Assembly: GCF_022829635.1 (NCBI RefSeq)
Contig: NZ_JAKSYO010000043.1
Coordinates: 1 to 64,000 of the forward strand
DNA: 64,000 nt
Direction: 5' to 3'
From: Methylobacterium sp. E-066
Lineage (GTDB): Bacteria > Pseudomonadota > Alphaproteobacteria > Rhizobiales > Beijerinckiaceae
The position numbers were made by a program, and so were the translations under genes. This document shows, in pieces, positions 25,349 to 33,583 of the stretch; positions within the stretch are counted from its first letter, which is position 1; each line of letters starts with the position of its first letter. The notes under the pieces are model-generated. The model saw only the letters and a list, made by a program, of their open reading frames with translations. It had not been told where the DNA came from and did no database searches.

Positions 25349-25992
25349 TGATCGAGCACCTCCTGTCGAGCGGCACGGTCCCTCTCGCCATCCAGGCAAG
25401 CACCGATCATCCAGCAAAACCACCCGTCGATGGCGCGGTCACCCAGCTTGCCCGGCAGTTGATGGAGGCCGGTCTGGAAGGGCTGTCCGAGCGCGAGCGT
25501 AGAGTCATCCTCCACATCGCGAAGCGGCAGCATGTGGCCCGGGACGTGAACAGCGTCCTCGTCGAGCGCCAGACGTTCGGGGAGCGTCTCGCGGATCGCG
25601 TGGCGCAGATGGGCGGGTCCTGGGGGTTCATCCTGGTCTTCACGGGCATGCTCGTCGCATGGGTCGTGGTGAACACCGTCGTCCTTGCCCGAGCCGGCGC
25701 CTTCGACCCCTATCCGTACATCTTCCTGAACCTGATCCTGTCGATGGTCGCTGCCCTTCAGGCGCCGGTGATCCTGATGTCGCAGAACCGGCAGGCGGCG
25801 AGGGACCGGGTCGCCGCCAGCCTCGACTACGAGATCAACCTGAAAGCGGAGGTCGAGATCATGGCCCTGCATGACAAGCTCGACCGCATTCGGATGGAGC
25901 GTCTCGAAGGCATGCTGGCCGAGCAGTCGACGCAGATCGAGGCCATCGGCAGGGCGGTCGATGCAGACGCCGCGAAGCCGACGCCTCCCTGA
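25348..25992 (+). CDS. DUF1003 membrane protein
   Basis: A 214-residue protein. A soluble N-terminal half (LSERERRVILHIAKRQHVARD) leads into FGERLADRVAQMGGSWGFI, two membrane segments (GFILVFTGMLVAWVVVNTVV; FLNLILSMVAALQAPVILM) and the highly typical SQNRQAARDR, followed by a coiled coil (DYEINLKAEVEIMALHDKLD). This is the DUF1003 family of inner-membrane proteins of unknown function, often found with stress genes. Translation is coupled to the USP gene by a TGATG overlap. Confidence 0.87.
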   Translation: MIEHLLSSGTVPLAIQASTDHPAKPPVDGAVTQLARQLMEAGLEGLSERERRVILHIAKRQHVARDVNSVLVERQTFGERLADRVAQMGGSWGFILVFTGMLVAWVVVNTVVLARAGAFDPYPYIFLNLILSMVAALQAPVILMSQNRQAARDRVAASLDYEINLKAEVEIMALHDKLDRIRMERLEGMLAEQSTQIEAIGRAVDADAAKPTPP

Positions 25993-26049
25993 CGGGCCCC
26001 GATGTCCGGTTCCTAAGGATTCTGGTTGGACGCCTTCATCGCGGGACGC

Positions 26050-26373
26050 TTATCGTTCCAGGGACTTCAGGTAGGCCAACACGTCTGTGATCTGGTCGGG
26101 CTCAAGCTGGAACTGCGGCATGGTCGGATGCCCGGTGGTGATGCCCTCCGCCAGGGCCTCGCCGAGATCCTCGATCGGATATCGCGTGTGGAGGTCTCGG
26201 AATGCGGGCGCGACGGCCAGCGGGCTCTCTCCGATCCGTCCGACGGCATGGCAAGTGGCGCAATTCGCCCCGACGAAGGTCTTACCGCGTTGGACCTGTC
26301 CGTCGGTGGCGGCCGCCGCGGTCTCCATCACTCCAGTGAGGAGAAGCATCGATAAGGCAAGGCGCATGGACAC
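26050..26373 (-). CDS. small monoheme cytochrome c
   Basis: About 107 residues with a signal peptide (MRLALSMLLLTGVMETAAAA) and a class I cytochrome c fold: heme site CATCH in GANCATCHAVG and a methionine in GHPTMPQFQLEP as probable sixth ligand, followed by the C-terminal helix ITDVLAYLKSL. A periplasmic electron carrier. GTG 26373 is favoured by GGAG 7 nt upstream; ATG 26367 is the alternative. It lies 112 nt downstream of the phosphoketolase gene on the same strand and may be read through from box G. Confidence 0.85.
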   Translation of the reverse strand: MSMRLALSMLLLTGVMETAAAATDGQVQRGKTFVGANCATCHAVGRIGESPLAVAPAFRDLHTRYPIEDLGEALAEGITTGHPTMPQFQLEPDQITDVLAYLKSLER

Positions 26374-26485
26374 GGGAAGGCTCCGGGTTCGGTGAGTCGT
26401 GGATCCGGCAAGGGCCATCGGCCCGACGGGCCGGGACGCGCGCGCGACCAAGCCTCCCGCCGCACCGACCCCAGGGCTGCGACGC

Positions 26486-29029
26486 CTAGGTCGGCTGGCG
26501 GTCCGGCCCGGTCTCGTAGTCTACGACCTCCCTCACCATCCGCAGGTCGAACCCGACGCCCGCGGTCCGTGTGCCGGCAAAGGTGGACGCATCCGTCCAG
26601 GCCCAGTCGCGCACCTGCGGCAGGTCCTCCCCGGTGCGGCAGACGTGTTCGCGGTGCAGCGCCAGCAGGTCCCGCAGTTCTTCCTCGGCGCGCTCCACGC
26701 ACGGCCCGAGCCCCGACGTCCACTTCAGGGCGGCAAGCGCGAGGTGGTAACGGTCGAGCCCGTTCAGCACCGCCATGTCGAAGGGGGTGGTGGTCGTCCC
26801 TTCCTCGACGAAGCCATGGACGTGGATGTTCGCGTGGTTGGTGCGCCGGTAGGTCAGGCGATGGATGAGCCAGGGATAGCCGTGATAGGCGAGCACGACC
26901 GGCCGGTCCCGAGTGAACAGGCTGTCGAAGGTGGTGTCGTCGAGACCGTGCGGGTGCATGTCGGGCGAGGGCAGCGTCATCAGGTCGACGACGTTCACGA
27001 CCCTGATCCGGATGGCCGGGATGCGGTCGCGCAGCCAGGCAACGGCCGCCAGCGTCTCCATCGTCGGAACGTCCCCGGCGCAGGCCATGATGACGTCGGG
27101 CTCGCCGTCGCCGTCGTTCGAGGCCCATTCCCAGACGCCGATCCCGGCCGCGCAATGCTGCGCCGCCTCGTCCGCGTTGAGCCACTGCAGGGCGGGTTGC
27201 TTCCCGGCGACGACGACGTTGATGCGGTCGTGCGTGCGCAGGCAGTGGTCCATCACCCAGAGCAGGCAGTTGGCGTCCGGCGGCAGGTAGACCCGCGCCG
27301 TGTCGCCCTTCTTGTTCGCGACGAAGTCGATGAAGCCCGGGTCCTGGTGGCTGAACCCGTTCTGGTCCTGGCGCCAGACATGCGAGGTCAGCAGGATGTT
27401 GAGCGAGGGCACGGGCTTGCGCCACGCCAGCGCACGGGACGCTTTCAGCCACTTCGCATGCTGGTTCACCATCGAATCGACGATGTGGATGAAGGCCTCG
27501 TAGCACGCGAAGACGCCGTGGCGCCCGGTGAGCAGGTAGCCTTCGAGCCAGCCCTCGCAGAGGTGCTCGGAGAGCACCTCCATCACCCGTCCCTGGCGCG
27601 CTAGGTGCTCGTCGGTCGGCAGGATGGCGTCGCGCCAGACCCGGTCGGTGACGTCGAAGACGGCATCGAGGCGATTGGAGAGGGTCTCGTCCGGTCCCAT
27701 GACACGGAAGTTTCGAGCCGTCGCGTTGAGGGCGAGCACGTCGCGGAGGTATCCGCCGAGCACGCGGGTCCCCTCTGCCGATGCCGTGCCGTGGGACGGC
27801 ATCGCGACGGCGTAGGCGGCGAGTTCGGGCAGCCGTAGTTGCCTCGGATCTCGTCCGCCATTGGCATGGGGATTGGCGCTCAAACGGCGGTCGCCGCGCG
27901 GATGGAGCGCGGCCAACTCCGGACTCAGGCGGCCCGCATCATCGAAGAGCTCGTCGGGCCGGTAGGATCGCATCCAGGTCTCCAGGATCGCGAGGTGCTC
28001 CGGGTTCTCGCGCAGGGCGGCCACGGGCACCTGATGCGACCGCCAGGTTCCCTCCACCGGCTTACCGTCGACCGTCTTCGGCCCGGTCCATCCCTTCGGG
28101 CTGCGCAGCACGATCATCGGCCAGCTCGGCCGGCCGACATCGCGGTTCGGGGCGCGTTCCCGGATCTCGGCGATGCGATCGAGGGCGTAGTCGAGGGCTG
28201 TCGCCATGGCCTGGTGCATCGGACCCGGATCGTCGCCTTCGACGAACAGCGGCTCGTAACCGTAGCCGACGAGCAGGCTTCGTAGTTCCGCCGCCGGCAT
28301 CCGCGCGAGGATCGTTGGGTTGGCGATCTTGTAGCCGTTGAGGTGGAGGATCGGCAGGACGGTACCGTCGCCGACGGGATCGAGGAACTTGGACGCGTGC
28401 CAGGAAGCCGCTAGCGGTCCGGTCTCTGCCTCGCCGTCCCCAATCACGCAGGCGACGATCAGGCCCGGGTTGTCGAGGGCGGCTCCGAACGCGTGGATCA
28501 GGGAGTAGCCGAGTTCGCCGCCCTCGTGGATCGAGCCCGGCAGTTCCGGGGAGGCGTGGCTCGGGATGCCGCCGGGAAACGAGAACTGCCGGAACAGGCG
28601 GCGCATCCCGTCGGTGTCGGAGGCGATGTCCGGATAGACCTCGCCGTAGGTCCCATCGAGCCAAGCATTGGCGACCAGCCCGGGCGCGCCGTGCCCCGGT
28701 CCCCACACGGCCATCATGTCGAGGTCGCGCAGGACGATGGCCCGGTTGAGGTGGGCGTAGATGAAGTTCAGGCCCGGCGTGGTTCCCCAGTGGCCGAGAA
28801 GGCGTGGCTTTACATCGGCAAGGGAAAGTGGCTCGCGCAGCAGCGGGTTGTCGAGCAGATAGATCTGGCCGACCGAGAGATAGTTCGCCGCCCGCCAGTA
28901 CGCGTCGATGGCGTCGAGGCCGGTCGGCCCGAGCGGACCAGGTACGAAGTCCAGACCGGCCACCTTCATGCCGGTGCCTTGCATCCCGGTATCTTGGCGG
29001 TCGCCTCTCGGATCGTTCACGATAGGCAT
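26486..29029 (-). CDS. xfp: D-xylulose-5-phosphate/fructose-6-phosphate phosphoketolase
   Basis: An 847-residue thiamine-diphosphate enzyme that cleaves xylulose-5-P (or fructose-6-P) with phosphate to acetyl phosphate and glyceraldehyde-3-P (or erythrose-4-P). Characteristic segments are [20 protein letters not shown] (about 80-100), [30 protein letters not shown], the diphosphate-binding [12 protein letters not shown] and [11 protein letters not shown], and later [22 protein letters not shown] 6 nt upstream supports ATG 29029; MKVAG at 28969 is a shorter alternative. It is divergent from acetate kinase, with one FNR-type box between. The pair makes ATP from sugar phosphate without respiration. 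Confidence 0.95.
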   Translation of the reverse strand: MPIVNDPRGDRQDTGMQGTGMKVAGLDFVPGPLGPTGLDAIDAYWRAANYLSVGQIYLLDNPLLREPLSLADVKPRLLGHWGTTPGLNFIYAHLNRAIVLRDLDMMAVWGPGHGAPGLVANAWLDGTYGEVYPDIASDTDGMRRLFRQFSFPGGIPSHASPELPGSIHEGGELGYSLIHAFGAALDNPGLIVACVIGDGEAETGPLAASWHASKFLDPVGDGTVLPILHLNGYKIANPTILARMPAAELRSLLVGYGYEPLFVEGDDPGPMHQAMATALDYALDRIAEIRERAPNRDVGRPSWPMIVLRSPKGWTGPKTVDGKPVEGTWRSHQVPVAALRENPEHLAILETWMRSYRPDELFDDAGRLSPELAALHPRGDRRLSANPHANGGRDPRQLRLPELAAYAVAMPSHGTASAEGTRVLGGYLRDVLALNATARNFRVMGPDETLSNRLDAVFDVTDRVWRDAILPTDEHLARQGRVMEVLSEHLCEGWLEGYLLTGRHGVFACYEAFIHIVDSMVNQHAKWLKASRALAWRKPVPSLNILLTSHVWRQDQNGFSHQDPGFIDFVANKKGDTARVYLPPDANCLLWVMDHCLRTHDRINVVVAGKQPALQWLNADEAAQHCAAGIGVWEWASNDGDGEPDVIMACAGDVPTMETLAAVAWLRDRIPAIRIRVVNVVDLMTLPSPDMHPHGLDDTTFDSLFTRDRPVVLAYHGYPWLIHRLTYRRTNHANIHVHGFVEEGTTTTPFDMAVLNGLDRYHLALAALKWTSGLGPCVERAEEELRDLLALHREHVCRTGEDLPQVRDWAWTDASTFAGTRTAGVGFDLRMVREVVDYETGPDRQPT

Positions 29030-29105
29030 CTCGGACTCCCGGGCACTGCGGAGCGACTCGGCGCCCCGTCCGACCCTCTGGTCGCATCCCCGACGCGCGG
29101 GCGCT

Positions 29106-29119
29106 TTGATCTGGATCAC
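29106..29119. promoter_or_regulatory. FixK/FNR-type box G, shared by xfp and ackA
   Basis: TTGATCTGGATCAC, one base from the perfect box B. It lies 76 nt upstream of the phosphoketolase start (minus) and 48 nt upstream of the acetate kinase start (plus), and could activate both. Confidence 0.7.
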
Positions 29120-29167
29120 GCCGCTCCCCGCCGAGCCGTGCCAGTCAGGGCCTCTCCGGAGATGCGC

Positions 29168-30313
29168 ATGATCCTCGTCCTCAATGCCGGGTCGTCCAGC
29201 CTGCGATGCGCCCTGTTCAGGGACGGCGAGGACGTCGCCGTCTGGCGCGTGCACGTCTCCGGGATCGACGGTGACGTGCACCTGACCGTCACGGGCGACC
29301 TCGACCTCGACGACGCACCGCCCGGGGGCGGTCTCGGCGCCGTGGTCGGCTGGCTCCTGGCGCGCCTGAGGCGAATGCCGCATCTCCACCTCCGGGCGGT
29401 CGGGCACCGGATCGTCCATGGTGGAGCCCGACACCGCGGTCCGGCCTGCATCGATGCCGGTCTGCGCGCGGAACTGGAGGCGCTGGTGCCGCTGGCCCCG
29501 GGCCACCAGCCGATGGGGCTCGCCATCATCGCCGCAGTCGATGCGGCTTGGCCCGGCCTGCCGCAGGTCGCCTGCTTCGACACCGCCTTCCACCGGACCC
29601 AGGACCGTCTAGCCCAGATCGAGCCGATCCCGCGTGCGCTCACCGAGGACGGCCTTCTGCGCTTCGGTTTCCACGGGCTGTCCTTCGCCCACATCGCACG
29701 CGTACTGCCAAGCTTGATCGGCGAAAGGGCCCGGGGACGCGTCGTCGTCGCCCATCTCGGTCACGGTTCCAGCCTCTGCGCCATGGCGGAAGGGCGTAGC
29801 GTCGCCACCACGATGGGGTTGACCACTCTCGGGGGAGTAATGATGGGGACCCGTTCCGGCACCGTCGATCCGGGCCTCGTGCTCCACCTGATCCAGGCGC
29901 GCGGCATGTCCGCGTCCGAGGTCGCCGAAATGCTCAACCGGCGCTCGGGCCTGCTCGGTGTCTCGGGCATCAGCGATGACGTCCGGGTCCTGCAGACCAG
30001 CCGGGCGCCGGAGGCCCGCGAGGCCCTCGACCTGTTCGCCTACCGCATCGTGCGCGAGACCGGCTCCCTCGTTGCCGCCCTCGGCGGCCTGGACGCCTTC
30101 GTGTTCACCGGCGGCATCGGCGAGAACGCTACAGCCATCCGTGCCGATATCTGCGGACGTCTGGCGTTCCTCGGACTCAAACTCGATCCGGGTCGCAACG
30201 AGCAAGGTTGCGCGCGCATCGACCGGGACGATTCGTCGGTTCCAGTCCTGGTCATCCCGGCCGACGAGGAGCGAGAGATCGCCGACGAAGCGAGACGGCT
30301 CATCGGCGCTTGA
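29168..30313 (+). CDS. ackA: acetate kinase
   Basis: A 381-residue ASKHA-fold kinase: acetyl phosphate + ADP to acetate + ATP. The start [13 protein letters not shown] is the phosphate-1 signature; [18 protein letters not shown]-equivalent [46 protein letters not shown] and FTGGIGENA are all present. ATG 29168 has GGAG 6 nt upstream; ATG 29162 is also possible. It takes the acetyl phosphate made by the divergent phosphoketolase, so the two form an ATP-yielding bypass under box G. Confidence 0.95.
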   Translation: MILVLNAGSSSLRCALFRDGEDVAVWRVHVSGIDGDVHLTVTGDLDLDDAPPGGGLGAVVGWLLARLRRMPHLHLRAVGHRIVHGGARHRGPACIDAGLRAELEALVPLAPGHQPMGLAIIAAVDAAWPGLPQVACFDTAFHRTQDRLAQIEPIPRALTEDGLLRFGFHGLSFAHIARVLPSLIGERARGRVVVAHLGHGSSLCAMAEGRSVATTMGLTTLGGVMMGTRSGTVDPGLVLHLIQARGMSASEVAEMLNRRSGLLGVSGISDDVRVLQTSRAPEAREALDLFAYRIVRETGSLVAALGGLDAFVFTGGIGENATAIRADICGRLAFLGLKLDPGRNEQGCARIDRDDSSVPVLVIPADEEREIADEARRLIGA

Positions 30314-30406
30314 AGAAGGATGACGATGGCCGGCGCAGTGTCAACGAGCCGACTTGGCGACCGTGCCGGCCCACCGATCAGACCGGCAAACCGTCCGTTC
30401 TGATCC

Positions 30407-30420
30407 TTGCGCTGGATCAA
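30407..30420 (+). promoter_or_regulatory. FixK/FNR-type box H
   Basis: TTGCGCTGGATCAA, 137 nt upstream of BON paralogue 3. Identical to boxes A and C and to the reverse of E. Confidence 0.68.
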
Positions 30421-30557
30421 CGACCGAGCCGGTCGCGCCACCTACGTTCGCCCGATGCCGGGACACGCTTCGACGTGGACGCCGGAAAGCCTCGCATCGG
30501 ACGGGGTCGAAAGTCCTCCCCTAGATCGTTGAACCCGCCGCGCCCAAGGAGTCCATC

Positions 30558-31208
30558 ATGTCCCATGACACCAGCTTGCAGCATCGCGTCACGGCCGAGC
30601 TTATCTGGGACCCGGCCGTGACCTCATCGGAGATCGGCGTCACGGCCAAGGACGGCGTGGTTGCGCTCTCCGGTCAGGTCGACACTTACGACGAGAGGAT
30701 CGCTGCCGAGGCCGCCGCCTGCCGCGTCAGAGGCGTCAGGGCCCTCGTCCAGGAGATCGAGGTCGTGGTGCCTTACGCCCGCAAGCGGTCCGACGAGGAC
30801 ATCGCCGCCACCGCCATCGCGCGCTTGGCATGGAACGTGGCGGTGCCGCCGGATAGCGTCCTCGTGAAGGTTTCGAAGGGTACCGTCACCCTCACGGGCG
30901 ATGTCGACCACCGCTTTCAATCCGAGGTCGCCGAGCGCGAACTCAGGCAATTGTCCGGCGTCATCGCGGTCAACAACCGCATCGTGGTCAGGCCGCAGGT
31001 CGATGTCGAGGCCGTCAGCGACAGCATCAGCGAGGCTTTGGACCGTTCGTGGCTGTTCGATCCCAAGACCGTCACCGTCAAGGCGGAGGGCGGGACCGTC
31101 TATCTCGGAGGCACCGTCCGCTCGATGCAGGAACGGCGCCAGGCGATGGGCGCGGCTTGGGCCTCCCCGGGCACCACGGCCGTCGTGAACAGCATCGGCG
31201 TCGTCTGA
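30558..31208 (+). CDS. triple BON-domain protein (paralogue 3)
   Basis: A 216-residue protein of three BON domains (DGVVALSGQV, KGTVTLTGDVDHRFQ, GGTVYLGGTVRSMQ) without a signal peptide, closest in layout to the products at 17470 and 21643; the tail WASPGTTAVVNSIGVV matches theirs. AAGGAG precedes ATG 30558. Its leader shares the 17-nt word at 30479-30495 with the leader of paralogue 2. It closes the stress island on the right. Confidence 0.87.
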   Translation: MSHDTSLQHRVTAELIWDPAVTSSEIGVTAKDGVVALSGQVDTYDERIAAEAAACRVRGVRALVQEIEVVVPYARKRSDEDIAATAIARLAWNVAVPPDSVLVKVSKGTVTLTGDVDHRFQSEVAERELRQLSGVIAVNNRIVVRPQVDVEAVSDSISEALDRSWLFDPKTVTVKAEGGTVYLGGTVRSMQERRQAMGAAWASPGTTAVVNSIGVV

Positions 31209-31381
31209 GCGAAACACGCCGTCCAAGCCGGGGCTGGCCTTAACGACTGCGCTTCCTCGTCCGGGCCTAGATGTGCGGTGCGGGCGAATGTCGCCAATCG
31301 CCCGCTACCCCTCTTCCTGGTATCGAGCGAATATCACAGGTCGGTGCATGAATCTCGCTTAGGTCGAGCTTACTCAGGAGG

Positions 31382-31702
31382 TTATTTGACGAGTGACGCC
31401 TCGCCATTGCCGAACGACCAATCCTGGGCGGAAACCGGTACGAGGTTGATCACGACGTCCTCCCGATGGACATCGAGCCTCTCCTGCAGCGCATCCGTCA
31501 CCTGCCGGTAGAAGCCGCGCTTCTGTTCGAGCGATCGGCCCGTGACTAGCGTGACTTGGATGACGATGCATCCGGCCGATCGATGGATGCCGAGGAAGTC
31601 CGGATCGAAGATAAAGTTCGCAGGTTCGTGTTCGGCAATGACCTGGAAGCGGTCGCCGACCGGCGCCTTGAGGACATCGATCATGGCCTGGTAGACGATC
31701 AT
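31382..31702 (-). pseudogene. tautomerase-family gene missing its N-terminus
   Basis: The remaining 106 residues are tautomerase-like (APVGDRFQVIAEHEPANF, GRSLEQKRGFYRQVTDALQE, DVVINLVPVSAQDWSFGNGE). Family members start about 25 residues earlier with the catalytic proline directly after the initiator Met (MPxVRI...). Here the sequence upstream of MIVYQAMIDVL (31702) is unrelated, so the catalytic Pro1 and first strand are gone. The break coincides with the scar holding the ParB-like fragment and iterons. Confidence 0.6.
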
Positions 31703-31776
31703 GCCGATCGGCCTACCCCCATTTGGTGGCCCGGGTTTGAAGTTAGTGCATCGTCGGGCGGGGCGATGACCCCGCT

Positions 31777-31950
31777 ATGGTCCAGCCCCACACCACCGGC
31801 GAGATCATCATCGTTGGCGGCAACCATCGCCTGGCCGTGGCGAGGGCGAAGGGAGCGGCAGCTGTGCCGATTCTGTTCGAGCCCCAGCACTTGCCTTTCG
31901 TGCAAGCCAGGCTGCCAAGCCTTGTCGTCCTCGCGACGCATTCGGCCTGA
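31777..31950 (+). pseudogene. ParB-like domain fragment
   Basis: A 57-codon frame beginning MVQPHTTGEIIIVGGNHRLA and continuing VARAKGAAAVPILFE. The GGNHRLAVARAKG stretch resembles the GxHR core of ParB/Srx-type nuclease or partition domains. Only this short piece is present, with no wing or HTH part. It adjoins a truncated tautomerase and iteron-like repeats, so it may be a remnant of an integrated plasmid or phage-like element. Confidence 0.35.
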
Positions 31951-32028
31951 ACGAAGCTGATCGATGTGATGACGAACGGCCGGGAAGACCCCTGCCGTTC
32001 GTGTGTTTCCCCCAGGGACGTCGCACGC

Positions 32029-32081
32029 TTATGGGGTGTAACGTGACATCTTTATGGGGTGTTTGACGCCCTTATGGGGTG
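32029..32081 (+). repeat. three iteron-like direct repeats
   Basis: TTATGGGGTG occurs at 32029-32038, 32052-32061 and 32072-32081, with starts 23 and 20 nt apart, about two helical turns. Direct repeats at such spacing are typical of plasmid replication origins (iterons) or of arrays for one DNA-binding protein. No rep gene is adjacent; the flanking genes are an HNH endonuclease and a ParB-like fragment. Confidence 0.55.
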
Positions 32082-32112
32082 CACGACAGATATCTTACTC
32101 GGTCACCCCGCC

Positions 32113-32661
32113 TCAGCTCTCCAGCTCGCTGTCCCAGTACAGGTAGTCGAGCCAGGTGTGGTGGTACTGGCGGTGGTCGAACTCGGGCTGGCGGTGGTGC
32201 AGCTCGTAGCGGGTCGGCCGGCGCGGCTCGGTGGCGAGCGGCATGTCCGCCTCCTGCGGGGTGCGGTTGGCCTTGCGCAGGTTGCAGGGCGAGCAGGCCG
32301 CCACGACGTTCTCCCAGCTCGACAGGCCGCCCCGGGAGCGCGGCACCACGTGGTCGAAGGTCAGGCCGCCCGAGGGCAGCCGCAACCCGCAATACTGGCA
32401 GCTGAAACCGTCGCGCAGGTAGATGTTGTAGCGGGTGAAGGCCGGGCTGCGGGCGAGCGTCACGTAGTTCTTCAGCGCCACCACGCTCGGCACCCGCAGC
32501 GACCGCGACGGCGAGCGCGCCTCGACATCGTAGCTCGCCACCAGGGTGACGCGATCGAGGAACAGGGCCGTGAAGGCGTCCTTCCACGACCACAGGGACA
32601 GCGGATTGTACGAGAGCGGCCGATAATCCGCGTTCAGGACGAGGGTTTGGAGATCCATCAT
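32113..32661 (-). CDS. HNH endonuclease family protein
   Basis: A 182-residue HNH nuclease. The zinc/HNH core lies at about residues 88-135: FSCQYCGLRLP, LTFDHVVPRSRGG, WENVVAACSPCNLRKANRTP. The N-terminal part (LNADYRPLSYNPLSLWSWKDAF) is the conserved leader of the widespread stand-alone HNH proteins of Rhizobiales, whose role is not known (repair or RNA/DNA processing). Start 32661 or 32658 (two ATGs). Confidence 0.88.
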   Translation of the reverse strand: MMDLQTLVLNADYRPLSYNPLSLWSWKDAFTALFLDRVTLVASYDVEARSPSRSLRVPSVVALKNYVTLARSPAFTRYNIYLRDGFSCQYCGLRLPSGGLTFDHVVPRSRGGLSSWENVVAACSPCNLRKANRTPQEADMPLATEPRRPTRYELHHRQPEFDHRQYHHTWLDYLYWDSELES

Positions 32662-33583
32662 CGGCGCGACTCTTCGGACTATCTCTGACGCGTGTAACGC
32701 GCGGGAACGCGCCGGCGCCCCACCGGCCCGTCCGACGCGGCCGGGGGCCGGCGCAGGAGGGGCCGGCGGACGGGGCGTCGGCTCGGCGGGAGAGGCGGAA
32801 GGAGCAACAGGGCGGCGGGCCGGCGCGCGGTGACGCCAGTCGGTGCGGTAGCAACCGGAACGCGGCCGGGCCGGACCGGCGTCGGAGCCGGCCGAACCCT
32901 TTCGCGTGACGACGAAAAGGCCCTGTCCATACGGTGTTCATCTAATCCCACCGTGACACCCTTGTGAAGCTTTTCCCGCAGGGTCCCGGGGACGCACCCA
33001 CAGCGGGGCCTCGGGGCCGCCGATCCGGGCCGCGAAGTTCAGACATCTCCGACGGCAGAGGACAACGGCCGAGGCCACGCGCGTCTCCCTCTCCCCTCTG
33101 CAGGCTATCGGATTCTCACATCCCCGGATGTGGCGCGGGTCCCCTCTCCCGTGCGGGAGAGGGACAGGGTGAGGGATGCGCGTTTTCCGGACAGACCTGG
33201 TCCCTCACCCCAACCCTCTCCCGCACGGGAGAGGGGGCGCGTGGCGGCTTTCGCAAGCCGATGTGAACATCGTAGCGCTGCGGGGGAGGGAGGGCGCGTG
33301 GCGTCTCTGGCGCGACCTTCCTTTCAAGGTGCGCACCGTCCAGAGCCTCATGCGTGAATCCGCGAGCCACCCCGAGGCGAGGGTGGGCAGGGGCACGGTT
33401 TCGCCCTATTGGAAGCTCACAGCCCCCGGCTCTCAGGCTTTGATTCCACGCGCTCGCTGACGCCGGACCGATGGTCCCTTCGGCGGCGAGCGATCGAGAA
33501 GGCCCGCGCGGTTCCCGATGACCGCCGGTCCGCCGAGGCCGGGCTCCGACCGCGCGCCCGGCGCGCCCGACGAGAGGTAGCCT
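32662..33583. other. long GC-rich intergenic region
   Basis: About 920 nt without a convincing gene. Frames here are arginine/proline-rich and lack start sites. The only clear structure is the inverted repeat at 33142-33235. It separates two conserved genes and may be a rearrangement point. Confidence 0.4.
33142..33235. repeat. REP-like double palindrome
   Basis: Left arm CCCTCTCCCGTGCGGGAGAGGG followed by ACAGGGTGAGGGA; right arm TCCCTCACCCCAA followed by CCCTCTCCCGCACGGGAGAGGG, in inverted orientation. Each arm is itself a hairpin. This is the shape of REP/BIME-type intergenic elements common in high-GC proteobacteria. Confidence 0.7.

Noticed and set aside
26373-26486. FixK-type box upstream of the cytochrome c gene
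   Set aside because: TTGCCGGATCCACGA near 26395-26409 lacks the second CAA half-site; the gene more likely depends on read-through from xfp.
32029-32081. Start of a CRISPR array
   Set aside because: Only three 10-nt repeats with 10-13 nt between them; too short for repeats and spacers, and no cas gene.
33142-33235. Intrinsic terminator
   Set aside because: No gene ends upstream within a useful distance and the two palindromes are inverted to each other; better read as a REP-like element.
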